Shown here: positions 37,892 to 46,404 of the stretch, one piece after another
How positions within the stretch are numbered: position 1 is the stretch's first letter
How the letters are laid out: the number at the start of each line of letters is the position of its first letter
Origin: a virus
Reading direction: 5' to 3' (one strand)
Virus record (IMG/VR): IMGVR_UViG_3300050343_000256
Span: 1-64,000 of that record
Length of the DNA stretch: 64,000 bases
The notes under the pieces: generated by a model
What the model saw: only the letters and a program-made list of their open reading frames with translations
Databases searched by the model: none
Told to the model about the DNA's origin: nothing
Made by a program: the position numbers and the translations under genes

Positions 37892-39581
37892 AGTCGATTG
37901 GCTGCCAGTCGATCTCCCCCTCGCCAATCGAAAGGCCAAGAAGCAATGCTTCGCTGTCGACATGAATGCCAATGCCGAGTTGCTTTAAAGCTGCATTGGC
38001 TTGATGACGTTGCTCCTGAGAGCTAGTTCCGTTAATTAGATCAAACTTCAGGGGTTCAATAATTGTCTCCACAGCTTCGAGAGCTAATGGATTTTCGTTC
38101 CTCGACAGCTTGGCCCGTATATCAGCCAGCCGTATGTCGACACTTCGCTCTTCCTGATCTTTGTCTGCGATCCGATGCTGCAGAGTGCTGAAAATACTGT
38201 CGAAAGCTGGACCTCCAATTTCAGCGGCACGGCCAATGCTTTCCTGAATGTTTAAACGTTCGGTGTTGACCTGTTCTTTCTTAAGTAAAAGTCGATCTAC
38301 TTGAGATCGCAGGTTCACAGCTTCTCCTTCTACGTTTCCACTGCCGCTTAATTGCAGCAAGGAATTTAGGTTTATCCGGGACAAGACAATTGCCAATACG
38401 TCACGCATCGGCAAGTAGGGACGTCGACATTCTTCGCTGTTCATTCGTGAGCGACATGCGATATATCTGATCAATGCATTCGGTGGATGGCCTCCGACAC
38501 ACGTGGACATCGAGCCGCCGCATGCACAACGAGTCAGGCCGCGCCCAATCCAATGCATCTTGGTGTTTGGGCCTGGACGATTTTTTGTTCTATTCCGAGC
38601 GGCGATGATCGAGATCACTTCTTCGACTTCTCGCTTTGGAAGAACAGGAGGAAATACGCCCTCAACGATTTCTTTTGGCTCTTGCGCAGCTCCACGAACA
38701 ACGCCTTGCTGAGCGCGTGGGTCGTAGTAATTACCACTGCCATCCTTCAGCTCTCCATTTGGACCCCGCTTAAGAGGCTTCCACGCCCCTTTCGGCTTGA
38801 TCGCTACAGCTCCATAAATCTGGTGTGACGCACGGATCATTGAAGAGAGATTGCTAGCCGTCCACATAGATGCCTTCATCGGCTTGTGGCCCTCTTCGTT
38901 GAGAACTTTTGCCGTCTGCGAGTACCCGTAATTCTTAAGCAGTTCCATCGCCTTGGCGATAGCAACCGCCTTTTCGTTCAGCTCCCAACGCTGACGCTTC
39001 TCATCCCAGCTCACCCAACAAGGAGCGTTTTGCTTCTTCCTGCTTACAACACCACTGGCTAATTGTTTACGAACCTCTTCCCAGTTGTATTCCTGTCGAC
39101 GCGCAAGCCGCAGCGAATACTCATGAGCAGCTTGACATTTCAGGACCAGCATTATGAGTGCTGCGCCATCCCCATCGATTTTCTCTTTGTTGTAAAAATT
39201 ATTGTCTTCTATCGTCACGATCGTGACGTCTGCGTTGATGAGCCTTAGGAAGACTCCTTCCAGCGCCTTGCGACTCTTCATCCGAGATACCCGATCGACA
39301 GCTTCGATAAGAAGTACCGGGTTAGTACCAAGCAAGCGCCGATCAGCCATCTCTAGAAAGCGGTCCAGGGGGCTTCCTTTCCGCATGTGCTTGGCGTGAT
39401 ATGCCGATTTACCTGGATCGCTTAGCGCTCGATCGTCAGCCAGTTCGAGCCCATGCCGATCGCACCAGTTGAGAGCGTCGGATCCCTGCCGGGCAAGGCC
39501 AGAACCTTTGGTCTGAATGATATGAGAGACCCTCTCGAAAGACCAGATCGTGCCTGCCTTGAAGCCCAGATCTCTGTCCAC
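37806..39581 (-). CDS. large serine recombinase (integrase), 591 aa
   Basis: Site-specific recombinase. The N-terminal catalytic domain has the nucleophile S19 in SFERVS and later NPVLLIEAVDRVSRM; the recombinase domain follows, with an Arg-rich helix and NEEGHKPMKASMWTASNLSSMI. A zinc ribbon (CACGG ... C ... ACRSRMNSEEC) and a long coiled coil (about 430-490) complete the large-serine plan. The GTG start at 39581 gives a slightly short N-terminus. Probably phage integration, or inversion of a local segment. Confidence 0.88.
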   Translation of the reverse strand: MDRDLGFKAGTIWSFERVSHIIQTKGSGLARQGSDALNWCDRHGLELADDRALSDPGKSAYHAKHMRKGSPLDRFLEMADRRLLGTNPVLLIEAVDRVSRMKSRKALEGVFLRLINADVTIVTIEDNNFYNKEKIDGDGAALIMLVLKCQAAHEYSLRLARRQEYNWEEVRKQLASGVVSRKKQNAPCWVSWDEKRQRWELNEKAVAIAKAMELLKNYGYSQTAKVLNEEGHKPMKASMWTASNLSSMIRASHQIYGAVAIKPKGAWKPLKRGPNGELKDGSGNYYDPRAQQGVVRGAAQEPKEIVEGVFPPVLPKREVEEVISIIAARNRTKNRPGPNTKMHWIGRGLTRCACGGSMSTCVGGHPPNALIRYIACRSRMNSEECRRPYLPMRDVLAIVLSRINLNSLLQLSGSGNVEGEAVNLRSQVDRLLLKKEQVNTERLNIQESIGRAAEIGGPAFDSIFSTLQHRIADKDQEERSVDIRLADIRAKLSRNENPLALEAVETIIEPLKFDLINGTSSQEQRHQANAALKQLGIGIHVDSEALLLGLSIGEGEIDWQPIDFSAAYELLAEGGHSLTTVTTEEGVTLTE

Positions 39582-39663
39582 GTCCCAAACCGGTAATGTA
39601 CTTCGATCACCGTAGTGAGGACACTGCCACCGGTCAAGTACATCGCTTAAGTGCCTGGTATCA

Positions 39664-39855
39664 CTACATCCAGGGCCAACTAATTACTACATCTCCCTTC
39701 CAGAGCTCGGGGTCGATGGGAGTCTTCTTGACATAATTTCTAAATGCCTGCTGAAATTCAGCCAGCGGCATCCCGACATTTTTCGCCGCATGGGCGACAT
39801 TTGTTTGGCCTCTGTAGCAATCGTGCAGGGCTTCCTCCAGAGAGGTAATCATCAA
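39664..39855 (-). CDS. hypothetical helix-turn-helix-like protein, 63 aa
   Basis: Short protein with TNVAHAAKNVGMPLAEFQQAF, a pattern like a simple helix-turn-helix, ending WPWM. Lies 82 bases upstream of the recombinase gene on the same strand, so it could be an excision or regulatory factor. Function uncertain. Confidence 0.45.
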   Translation of the reverse strand: MMITSLEEALHDCYRGQTNVAHAAKNVGMPLAEFQQAFRNYVKKTPIDPELWKGDVVISWPWM

Positions 39856-39917
39856 GAAAAATCCGTAGAAAGAACGCTAACGATTTCGCTAAGGCCTACT
39901 CGGCACTGCCCCTGGAT

Positions 39918-40118
39918 TTAGCACTCCATATTTTCAAGGTTGTAATCCAGTAGACATCGGTAAACCTGATCCTTTTTCTTAACGAGAAATGCTTGCTCAG
40001 CTGGGTCCCCTCCAGGCCAGAGCTCAAGCGCCTTGCATGTCGTTCTGTACTCAAGCCTGAGGCTGTTAATGCAGTAAGAGAAACTAGCGACTGGCTGAGA
40101 GTCCATTACTAATAACAA
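39918..40118 (-). CDS. hypothetical protein, 66 aa
   Basis: Small protein with five cysteines or more and a central acidic patch; a start at 40106 gives 62 aa. Function unknown. Confidence 0.45.
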   Translation of the reverse strand: MLLVMDSQPVASFSYCINSLRLEYRTTCKALELWPGGDPAEQAFLVKKKDQVYRCLLDYNLENMEC

Positions 40119-40142
40119 TTAGTTGAGTTCATCACAGTTATT

Positions 40143-41015
40143 TTATGGAATCCTAATGTCAATGTCATACGGCTTGGGCTTGAACGGTGACAAATACAAG
40201 GCTGCACGCGCTGCTCGAGTCAGCGGAGATGCGGTTGAGTCTTTACCAGCGGCGTGCATTTTTTGCTTGTAGTTGCGACTGTCCGCAGGAGGACGCATCA
40301 TCATTCTCTCTGGCGTGTTTTGCTCTTCTGAAATCAAGTTATTAAGTCGAACCTTGGCTTCAGGGTCGTAGATGCTTTGGACCTGCAGCAAGGCCTTGTC
40401 GGGGCGGAAGGAGCCTGAAACAAGATCGGGATCCTCTGCCTCATTGACCATGTCGTAGGTATCTTTAATTCGAACAGAACCGTCATCACCGACGTCAGCC
40501 ATGAAACGACCCAGCGTCTGCGTAACAGCTTTGTCGCTTGTCAATCCGTAAGGATTAACAGGGCCAGACGTCGGCACACCAGGCCCCGCTTTCATAGTGA
40601 TTTTCTGAACGGGTTCTTTACTAAGGCCTCCAGGGAACAGTGAGTCAAAGTCCCCGCTTCGCGCTGCTTGGCTCTTTCGCAGCCTTTCAGCAAGCGATTG
40701 GTCCAAGGGGGTGACTTCGGGAAGCCCTAGCTGTTTGTTTTCCAGCTTGCGTGCATCGGTTTTTGCTTCATCAACCATGGCTGCAAAACGAGATTCCTCT
40801 TCTGGGCTCATCAGGAACAAATCTCGAGCGACTTCTTTGGTGTCGACATATTCGACAGTCTGATCAGGCTGTTCCGTAGCCGCCCTGAGCGAACGGATTG
40901 TTGAGTCATCAAGCTCCAAGCTTTCATTGCCGACACCAGACACGTACCTAAGGAACAGGTTCATGCGGTCGGGAAGAATATTTAGAGCATGACCTGCCAA
41001 ACGCTTTAAGGGCAT
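40143..41015 (-). CDS. hypothetical phage structural or internal protein, 290 aa
   Basis: Soluble protein with a flexible middle and the segment TLGRFMADVGDDGSVRIKDTYDMVNE, which resembles the LG-x-F-x-V-x-x-DG-x-x-x-x-DTYDF box of some uncharacterised phage proteins. It ends in basic and Pro residues (KPKPYDIDIRIP). Upstream neighbours are small conserved phage genes. Function not assigned. Confidence 0.5.
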   Translation of the reverse strand: MPLKRLAGHALNILPDRMNLFLRYVSGVGNESLELDDSTIRSLRAATEQPDQTVEYVDTKEVARDLFLMSPEEESRFAAMVDEAKTDARKLENKQLGLPEVTPLDQSLAERLRKSQAARSGDFDSLFPGGLSKEPVQKITMKAGPGVPTSGPVNPYGLTSDKAVTQTLGRFMADVGDDGSVRIKDTYDMVNEAEDPDLVSGSFRPDKALLQVQSIYDPEAKVRLNNLISEEQNTPERMMMRPPADSRNYKQKMHAAGKDSTASPLTRAARAALYLSPFKPKPYDIDIRIP

Positions 41016-41021
41016 CTTTAC

Positions 41022-41309
41022 TTACCAGGAGTAATTACAGGACCAATAGCCAGGCGTCGTCTTATCTTTTTTCTCTGAACAATTGTGGCGACTGCGAAAG
41101 TTTTTTCTCCGATCAGCATCACCATGACCGGAGCCTTTTTTTCCGCCCTCGGAATGATGCTCCATATTTGGATCACCAAAGCGGACGATTTTATCTTTAC
41201 CGTTCTTGTCTTTGACTAAGACTGCAAACTTCTTATTTTCGCCAGGAGTTTTTTTGGGCTTGTTGTAGCCACTAAATACTTCTCCTGCATAGCGAATTTT
41301 CTTGCTCAT
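41022..41309 (-). CDS. conserved phage protein with Cys/His tail, 95 aa
   Basis: The core VRFGDPNMEHHSEG ... DADRRKNFRSRHNCSEKKDK then YWSCNYSW matches a small phage and plasmid family (FGDPNM ... RR-x-F-R-x-RH-x-C ... YWSC). Function unknown; the Cys/His pattern may bind a metal. Coupled to the next gene by ATGA overlap. Confidence 0.7.
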   Translation of the reverse strand: MSKKIRYAGEVFSGYNKPKKTPGENKKFAVLVKDKNGKDKIVRFGDPNMEHHSEGGKKGSGHGDADRRKNFRSRHNCSEKKDKTTPGYWSCNYSW

Positions 41310-41512
41310 GATTTACTCCGGTACGCAGTGGCACGCCGACGAGCCTCCGCTGCTGCCTTTGTGTTCTTGACCTGATGATTCACTGGCTTGCCTTTCGACG
41401 CACGCTTCTTCTTGTCGTCAGTCGCTTTGCGCTCCTCTTTCGTCATCGAGGCCCAGGCTGCCTTGGGGAGGTAACGCTCTGTACGACCTTTCTCGCGTGC
41501 TTTATCAGTCAT
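41306..41512 (-). CDS. conserved basic phage protein, 68 aa
   Basis: Lys/Arg-rich protein with RYLPKAAWASMTKEERKATD and KKKRASKGKPV, a pattern common in small cyanophage and other phage proteins of unknown function. It overlaps both neighbours. Confidence 0.65.
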   Translation of the reverse strand: MTDKAREKGRTERYLPKAAWASMTKEERKATDDKKKRASKGKPVNHQVKNTKAAAEARRRATAYRSKS

Positions 41513-41874
41513 TAAAAGGGCATGTCCGAATCATTGGGTACAAGGTTTTTTGATTGCAGGTAACTTGCAATGCGGACAATTTGCTCAGCCGCTGCTCGCT
41601 TCGTCTCAGGCGTTTTTAGGTATTCCGGTCCTTGGCCACTAGGGTCTACATATCGATAATCTGGATTAGCGCTAAGGGCCTCTAGGATCTGACGAAGTTC
41701 CAACTCATGGTCTGCAATCTCCTGGATCGATGGTGATTCGACCATGCCGTATTGGTCGTAACCAAGATCTTCGTCCGATAAATACATCGGTCGACCCTTT
41801 GCATCTCGACCACCCTTATCTTCAGCCAAAAGCCGAAGGACATCAACATTGCCAGCCAGACGTTGAGCAATCAT
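41512..41874 (-). CDS. hypothetical protein, 120 aa
   Basis: Acidic helical protein (SIQEIADHELELRQILEAL ... ETKRAAAEQIVRIASYL). Coupled upstream and downstream. Function unknown. Confidence 0.6.
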   Translation of the reverse strand: MIAQRLAGNVDVLRLLAEDKGGRDAKGRPMYLSDEDLGYDQYGMVESPSIQEIADHELELRQILEALSANPDYRYVDPSGQGPEYLKTPETKRAAAEQIVRIASYLQSKNLVPNDSDMPF

Positions 41875-42101
41875 TATTTCTTCCCCTCGTACTCCTCTTT
41901 AGTCTGCCAATCTTCTTTGGACCACTTACTTAATTTATTGCTAGAAGATTTCTTCCCTTCATACTGACCACCTTCCTGTTTGTAATATTTAGTGGCAAGT
42001 TGCATCGCACGAGCAGAATGCCCACCCATTTTTTTCTGGGCTTTAGCTTTTGCTTTTGCCCAAAGCTCGGGGTTCTTTTTCTTAGCAGTACCGTCTGACA
42101 T
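41874..42101 (-). CDS. DUF5872-type protein, 75 aa
   Basis: Lys-rich protein with HSARAMQLATKYYKQEGGQY and KLSKWSKEDWQTKEEY, matching the DUF5872 pattern (QLA-x-KYYK-x-x-GG-x-Y ... KW-x-KEDW). This family is frequent in marine phages and algal viruses; its function is unknown. Confidence 0.75.
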   Translation of the reverse strand: MSDGTAKKKNPELWAKAKAKAQKKMGGHSARAMQLATKYYKQEGGQYEGKKSSSNKLSKWSKEDWQTKEEYEGKK

Positions 42102-43072
42102 CAGGAAAAACGCTGGTTGTAATAATCACGAGTCGAATTTGTCAGCCCACGAGTTAATTCGCCCCTGTTCCGCTTGAGCTGACCAGGGACGTAATTCTTA
42201 GCGGAACCTGTACTGCCGCTGATAGGTTTCACCACGCTTGAGGATTCAGCATCGCCAGGTGTCGGACCAGCTGAAGTTACGTCCTGAACAGATACCGATG
42301 TTTTAGGCCCAGAGGAGATTTGATCGCCACCAGTATCAAAAGTTCCAGTAATATTTTCTGGCACATCTCTAGGAGACCCGTCTTCATTAAATGTACTAAT
42401 TCTCCCTGAGGCTGAAATGGGAACCGTATTAGGCATGCCCCCACCTTCGGCAACAACCTCGTTGAACTTGTCTTGATATTGCTGCGGAGCGTTGCTTGCC
42501 GCCTTAGCCCGAATGGACTCGACGTATCCAGCAGGGGCCTGGTCGCCAGGCTTCAATGAACGTAGTGGATGGGTGCTTTCCTTTGCAGCCCTGTCGTCTT
42601 TAATCTTTTTAATCGTTTTTTCGTAAGAGCTTAGTTGTGGTCCAGCTTCGACATCAGCTTGCACTTGCGAATAGTAAGCATTGTCCCGATACTTGGGGGC
42701 AACGTACTTTGAAGGCCCGACACTGGAACGCTTGGGACTCGCTACTGCCTCCTCAATGGATTCACCAACATAACCAGCTTTCCTGATCTGGTTATCATCC
42801 ATCCCCCTGTATTTAGCTTGCAAGTAAGCCGCTTTGCTCGTGGCTCTCGCTCCTCGGAATGGATTGTGATACTGCTGAAAACTGGCATGATTTCCGCCCG
42901 GTGTTTGGGCGTACATGTCTTGTTTCGCCGCATGAATCTCTGCATTATGTTCTTTATGCGCTTTTGCAAAGTTGGCCATCCTGGCCCAACCGTCAACCGC
43001 ACCTTTATTAAGTTGTGCTTGACGCGCCTTAACCTTGGCCATGGCGGCGTCATAGCGGGAATAGTTAATCAC
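42101..43072 (-). CDS. probable virion-associated protein ending DYYNQRFS, 323 aa
   Basis: GTG start at 43072. Low-complexity Ala/Lys/Gln-rich N-terminus, a middle Gly/Ser/Pro-rich part and a C-terminal end RGELTRGLTNSTRDYYNQRFS. This end resembles those of the proteins at 56750, 57484 and 58671 (GYYxSRFG type). The shared tail suggests a common assembly partner. Function unknown. Confidence 0.6.
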   Translation of the reverse strand: MINYSRYDAAMAKVKARQAQLNKGAVDGWARMANFAKAHKEHNAEIHAAKQDMYAQTPGGNHASFQQYHNPFRGARATSKAAYLQAKYRGMDDNQIRKAGYVGESIEEAVASPKRSSVGPSKYVAPKYRDNAYYSQVQADVEAGPQLSSYEKTIKKIKDDRAAKESTHPLRSLKPGDQAPAGYVESIRAKAASNAPQQYQDKFNEVVAEGGGMPNTVPISASGRISTFNEDGSPRDVPENITGTFDTGGDQISSGPKTSVSVQDVTSAGPTPGDAESSSVVKPISGSTGSAKNYVPGQLKRNRGELTRGLTNSTRDYYNQRFS

Positions 43073-43109
43073 TTAATTTGCCCTCGGCTTGTTTATCTTG
43101 AGTTGCCAT
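43065..43109 (-). CDS. possible 14-codon leader peptide
   Basis: MATQDKQAEGKLSD, preceded at good spacing by AAAAGGAG, with its stop overlapping the GTG start of the next gene. It could couple translation of the 323-aa protein. Marginal because of size. Confidence 0.3.
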   Translation of the reverse strand: MATQDKQAEGKLSD

Positions 43110-43110
43110 A

Positions 43111-43440
43111 TCAGACTCCTTTTAAAAATCCAGGAAGCGCTGTCTTGCCTCTAATTTGCCTGTGCTTTTCTTCTGCTAAACCACTATTAGGAAGCTCCTC
43201 AAGGGCTTGTTTAGTCATGTATTCCAATCCACCCCGGCGTGGATTGATTTGACCGTAGTCTCCACCACGGAAACCACCTGCGACTAGCTCACCGGAGAGG
43301 GCATCAAGAAAACCTTCTGCAATAGCCTCCTCCATAGCAGCATCTTGCGGCCTAGCGCCCTGGGCAGCTTCACCCATATAGACAACAACGTCAGGACTCA
43401 GTCCTAACCCTGCTCCTGCCAATCGCGAAACAGAGTTCAA
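43111..43440 (-). CDS. hypothetical protein, 109 aa
   Basis: Gly/Ala-rich helical N-terminus and a basic C-terminus (INPRRGGLEYMTKQALEELP). The start is TTG at 43440 and is uncertain. Function unknown. Confidence 0.5.
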   Translation of the reverse strand: MNSVSRLAGAGLGLSPDVVVYMGEAAQGARPQDAAMEEAIAEGFLDALSGELVAGGFRGGDYGQINPRRGGLEYMTKQALEELPNSGLAEEKHRQIRGKTALPGFLKGV

Positions 43441-43472
43441 AATACAACGGTCTAAGTATTGACACTATTCTA

Positions 43473-43688
43473 TTATTTTTTAACACCCAAACCTTTTTCC
43501 AGCACTGGCCTTAGCTCAGATGCAATGGGAAAATGCCGAAGCAAAGCTCTGGCTTCCCGGCGTATTTCGCCAGGAACGCGAGGACTTTCCTTGGTATCTG
43601 TAAGTCTCAGGAGAAAATCCCTAGTCGCAACCACAGCACTGACCTGCTGCATTGGATTGGAAATGAAACGACGAACTCTTTCAAGCAT
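43473..43688 (-). CDS. BPSL0761-family-like protein, 71 aa
   Basis: RDFLLRLTDTKESPRVPGEIRREARALLRHFP matches the BPSL0761 pattern (R-x-FL-x-x-L-x-D ... PRVP-x-x-(V/I)R-x-x-A-x-x-LLRH-(Y/F)P), a small bacterial and prophage family of unknown function. It overlaps the upstream gene by 8 bases. Confidence 0.7.
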   Translation of the reverse strand: MLERVRRFISNPMQQVSAVVATRDFLLRLTDTKESPRVPGEIRREARALLRHFPIASELRPVLEKGLGVKK

Positions 43689-43869
43689 CTTTCAAATGCC
43701 AGTTACGAACTTCTTGATCAGCAGCTTCTTCACCAATGAGAAGGCAGTGAGCTTTATACAGACCCGTATATGTACTGCGAAGGCCTAGAGGCGCTTTTTC
43801 TCTGTTGTACAGGTTGTAAAGATACTGGATATGTGCGGCCCTATTTCTTTGCAGCTGTACGTCCGACAT
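43681..43869 (-). CDS. hypothetical protein, 62 aa
   Basis: Tyr/Arg-rich small protein (IQYLYNLYNREKAPLGLRS). First gene of the minus run that ends with the recombinase. Function unknown. Confidence 0.5.
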   Translation of the reverse strand: MSDVQLQRNRAAHIQYLYNLYNREKAPLGLRSTYTGLYKAHCLLIGEEAADQEVRNWHLKDA

Positions 43870-43968
43870 CAGAGATAAATGCTTTTCGAAAGCCTAGGCA
43901 CTCACGAGCCGTGTCAGGCAATCAAATCGAAAGACTATTGCCATAATGTGGTGAAAATCCACGGTCCC

Positions 43969-44148
43969 ATGACGAAGCCGACGCCAATCGAGATCGATGA
44001 CTTCTACAAAACATGGTGGCTTGAAAATTACATGACGCCATTAAACAGGACCCCCATGGGGCTTGTTGAATTCGCTGAGGCTTTTCATGACAAGTATTGC
44101 AGCACTCAGGAATCAAGCGACTGCATAAAGCCAGGATTGACGGATTAA
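43969..44148 (+). CDS. hypothetical protein, 59 aa
   Basis: The ATG at 43969 gives a compact acidic protein (PTPIEIDDFYKTWWLENYMT ... GLVEFAEAFHDKYC); the upstream in-frame extension to 43879 looks unlike protein. It begins the plus-strand island to 46.4 kb. Function unknown. Confidence 0.5.
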   Translation: MTKPTPIEIDDFYKTWWLENYMTPLNRTPMGLVEFAEAFHDKYCSTQESSDCIKPGLTD

Positions 44149-44182
44149 AAGTTTCTAGACTTGGCACAGCAAGTTACACGTC

Positions 44183-44326
44183 ATGTCTAGCGAACACCTC
44201 GCTCTGATTGCCATCATCGTGGCAGCAGCAAGCGAAATCATCGGGATGAACAAAAAGCTCAACAGCAACAGCGTTGTTCAGCTTGTCTTGTCTGGCTTGA
44301 AGTCAGCTTTCCCGAAAAAGAAGTAG
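44183..44326 (+). CDS. small membrane protein, 47 aa
   Basis: N-terminal hydrophobic helix (LALIAIIVAAASEIIG) followed by MNKKLNSNSVVQLVLSGLK and a basic KKK end, the layout of small cyanophage membrane proteins of unknown function. It could contribute to lysis. A GCTTGG/CCAAGC hairpin at about 44348-44370 follows. Confidence 0.55.
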   Translation: MSSEHLALIAIIVAAASEIIGMNKKLNSNSVVQLVLSGLKSAFPKKK

Positions 44327-44409
44327 ACATGCGGTGACGAAAAACTGCTTGGGACTCATCATTCCAAGCGGCTTCGTGGCGTAGCTTGTCGCCTCTTCGC
44401 CGTCTCAAA

Positions 44410-44697
44410 ATGTCCATCGAACAAACGGTTAAACCCAAACCAAAGACAAAAGAAAATAAATTTGAATGGGCCGACGAGGGCGTATCTGTTCTTGTACGAG
44501 TCGTCATCCTGGGCTGGTCAGCAGCAATTCTGACCCTCAACTATGTAACTGTCCCAGGGATCCCACAAAAGAATATAGATCCGACTTTTATTGCCAGCGT
44601 CTTCACAACGACCTTGACGACATTCGGCGTCATGGCAGCTAAGAAAAAAGAAGAGAAGCAACCCGAACCCCAAAAAACTGAAGGCCTTACCAAATGA
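44410..44697 (+). CDS. holin-like protein, 95 aa
   Basis: Two predicted membrane helices (VSVLVRVVILGWSAAILTL and FIASVFTTTLTTFGVMA), an acidic loop region and a strongly basic C-terminus (KKKEEKQPEPQK): the plan of a class II holin. It starts at ATG 44410 and is coupled to the next gene by ATGA. The endolysin gene is 8 kb away on the other strand, which is unusual. No sequence family was assigned. Confidence 0.5.
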   Translation: MSIEQTVKPKPKTKENKFEWADEGVSVLVRVVILGWSAAILTLNYVTVPGIPQKNIDPTFIASVFTTTLTTFGVMAAKKKEEKQPEPQKTEGLTK

Positions 44698-45209
44698 AAA
44701 AGCATCTCATTGTCTTAGCAGTGATTGGAATGGCATCGGCAATTCCAGCTCATGCTGATATCACTCATCGAATCCAGACATCGGTCCAGATGTCAGTTGA
44801 CGCTGCTGCCTCTGCGGCGACCAGAATCGGTAGCACCTATTCAGTCAGTGGTTCAAACTTGACCACGACAGATGGAACGACTGCAGGCAACATCGGAAGA
44901 CTGGGAACACTTTCATCTGGTAGCGGTGTTGGCTTTACTGGTACAACCGCCTCGGTGAAAGATGCAGGAGAAAGCTTTAACTTTGCCGAGACGTATATCG
45001 AAGGCGATGCGCATCATGCCGGTAGCTCTGTTTCATCAGGTGTTGTCGGAACTCTTCCCGTCTACGGCGTGACGGTTACTCAAGCTGGCGGTGTGGCAGG
45101 GAATCTAGCCGGGACCATCGGTACAGACGGGGCTATGACCTTGACTCCAGGGGGAGCAGGCACTTCTATCACTGGGCAGCACGTGAGCGAAATCTCTATT
45201 TTTAATTAG
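44694..45209 (+). CDS. secreted protein, 171 aa, paralog of the next gene
   Basis: Signal peptide (residues 1-21, ending IPAHA), then a Ser/Thr/Gly-rich mature part. Motifs TYSVSGSNL, ESFNFAETY and the end SEISIFN correspond to TYSVSGENV, GSFQFVEHY and DTVSIFQ in the next gene, so the two are tandem paralogs. No known domain; a cell-surface or periplasmic role in infected cells is inferred. Confidence 0.65.
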   Translation: MKKHLIVLAVIGMASAIPAHADITHRIQTSVQMSVDAAASAATRIGSTYSVSGSNLTTTDGTTAGNIGRLGTLSSGSGVGFTGTTASVKDAGESFNFAETYIEGDAHHAGSSVSSGVVGTLPVYGVTVTQAGGVAGNLAGTIGTDGAMTLTPGGAGTSITGQHVSEISIFN

Positions 45210-45214
45210 TCATA

Positions 45215-45646
45215 ATGCTGATCTTTTTCTTGGCACTGTTTGCAATAACCGCAAACGAAGCGAAAGCTGTCCCAGTAGTGCCCTCATTTACACAAGGAAG
45301 CATGAATTCCCATACGGAAACGAGCACTAAAATAACCGAGCTCATTAAGTCTGTAGATTACAACACAGGTTATACGTACTCAGTCAGCGGAGAGAATGTT
45401 GCACCAAGCTCTGGGCGAATAAGTCCAAACGCTGCCGCAACAAACATCCAAGTTGACGCGGAGACGCAAGCAACGTGGACACAAGCAGATTTAGCCAGCA
45501 AGCCGGATTGGAAGATCGTCAGCCCTGGCGGCAGCTTTCAATTCGTCGAACATTACACAGCACCGGGACTGGCAAACGTAACCCTGATCGATCGAACAAT
45601 CGAGACGCAAAGCGTAACCGATACCGTAAGTATCTTTCAGCGCTGA
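45215..45646 (+). CDS. secreted protein, 143 aa, paralog of the previous gene
   Basis: Hydrophobic signal peptide (about residues 1-18), then the same three motifs as the preceding gene. Lies 5 bases behind it. Its 3' end overlaps the frame of the next secreted protein. Function unknown. Confidence 0.65.
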   Translation: MLIFFLALFAITANEAKAVPVVPSFTQGSMNSHTETSTKITELIKSVDYNTGYTYSVSGENVAPSSGRISPNAAATNIQVDAETQATWTQADLASKPDWKIVSPGGSFQFVEHYTAPGLANVTLIDRTIETQSVTDTVSIFQR

Positions 45647-46404
45647 TTGCAATCTGTGTGACACCAACTTCCGCCTTCGCCAACAACGTAGGCGGAGTTA
45701 GTGCAACAGCTAACCCTATTGCCCAGTCATCTTCTTCAGTACAGAACCAGGCCATTCAGGTACTGCAGGGGCCGTACATCAACTCTGCGGTCACAGCGGG
45801 AGTTCAGTGCCAAGGCCCGACACTAAATATCACCCCGTTTGTGACGCATTCGCATTCGTATCAGATGCCATTCGAGGGGGTATACCAAGAGCCGGTGTAC
45901 AACACAATTGATATTGTCGGCGCTTTCGATGAAGACGGGAATGCAATACCTGACGGAATACCAGACAACGGCTGGGGCAGTGTTGCTTACTACAAGCCAG
46001 TGAGAACCGGGCAAAAGGCAAGCAACAACCTGAACCTAGGTCTGTCAGCAACGGTTTCATTCCCTCTTGATGGTGGGATTCAAGAGCGTTGCAAAGCTGC
46101 AATGAGTACTCAAAACAAGATTCAAGAGCAGATCCTTGCTAACAAAGCACTTGATTACACCTTGGCTCGATTACGTCATTGCGGTGAACTCAGCCAAAAG
46201 GGCATTCAGTTTGCAGCCAACTCACCGTTTTATACGGTCTGCTCTGACGTGATTGCCAACCCGAAGAGAGTCAGCATTGCGCCTCATAAGCATGAGGTCA
46301 CAATTACCCCATCAGATCTCGGGCTTGACGAATCAACTGATTCCTTGAACGCTGGGCAAGGGTCCTCTCCCGAAGCGATCGAGGTTTCACCTGTTTCCCC
46401 ATAG
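45475..46404 (+). CDS. secreted protein, start unclear, up to 309 aa
   Basis: The real product appears to begin near 45620 with a signal peptide (RYRKYLSALIAICVTPTSAFA), but that frame has no ATG, GTG or TTG there; the only start is GTG 45475, inside the previous gene and giving a nonsense-like first 50 residues. Either a rare start codon, a frameshift from the upstream gene or a sequence error is involved. The mature part contains several Cys and the HSHSYQMPFEG and KPVRTGQKASNNLNLGLS segments. Function unknown. Confidence 0.5.
   Translation: MDTSRFSQQAGLEDRQPWRQLSIRRTLHSTGTGKRNPDRSNNRDAKRNRYRKYLSALIAICVTPTSAFANNVGGVSATANPIAQSSSSVQNQAIQVLQGPYINSAVTAGVQCQGPTLNITPFVTHSHSYQMPFEGVYQEPVYNTIDIVGAFDEDGNAIPDGIPDNGWGSVAYYKPVRTGQKASNNLNLGLSATVSFPLDGGIQERCKAAMSTQNKIQEQILANKALDYTLARLRHCGELSQKGIQFAANSPFYTVCSDVIANPKRVSIAPHKHEVTITPSDLGLDESTDSLNAGQGSSPEAIEVSPVSP

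Noticed and set aside
37806-39581. Invertible DNA segment around the serine recombinase
   Set aside because: No inverted repeats flanking a promoter or fibre segment were found near the gene; integrase remains the simpler call.
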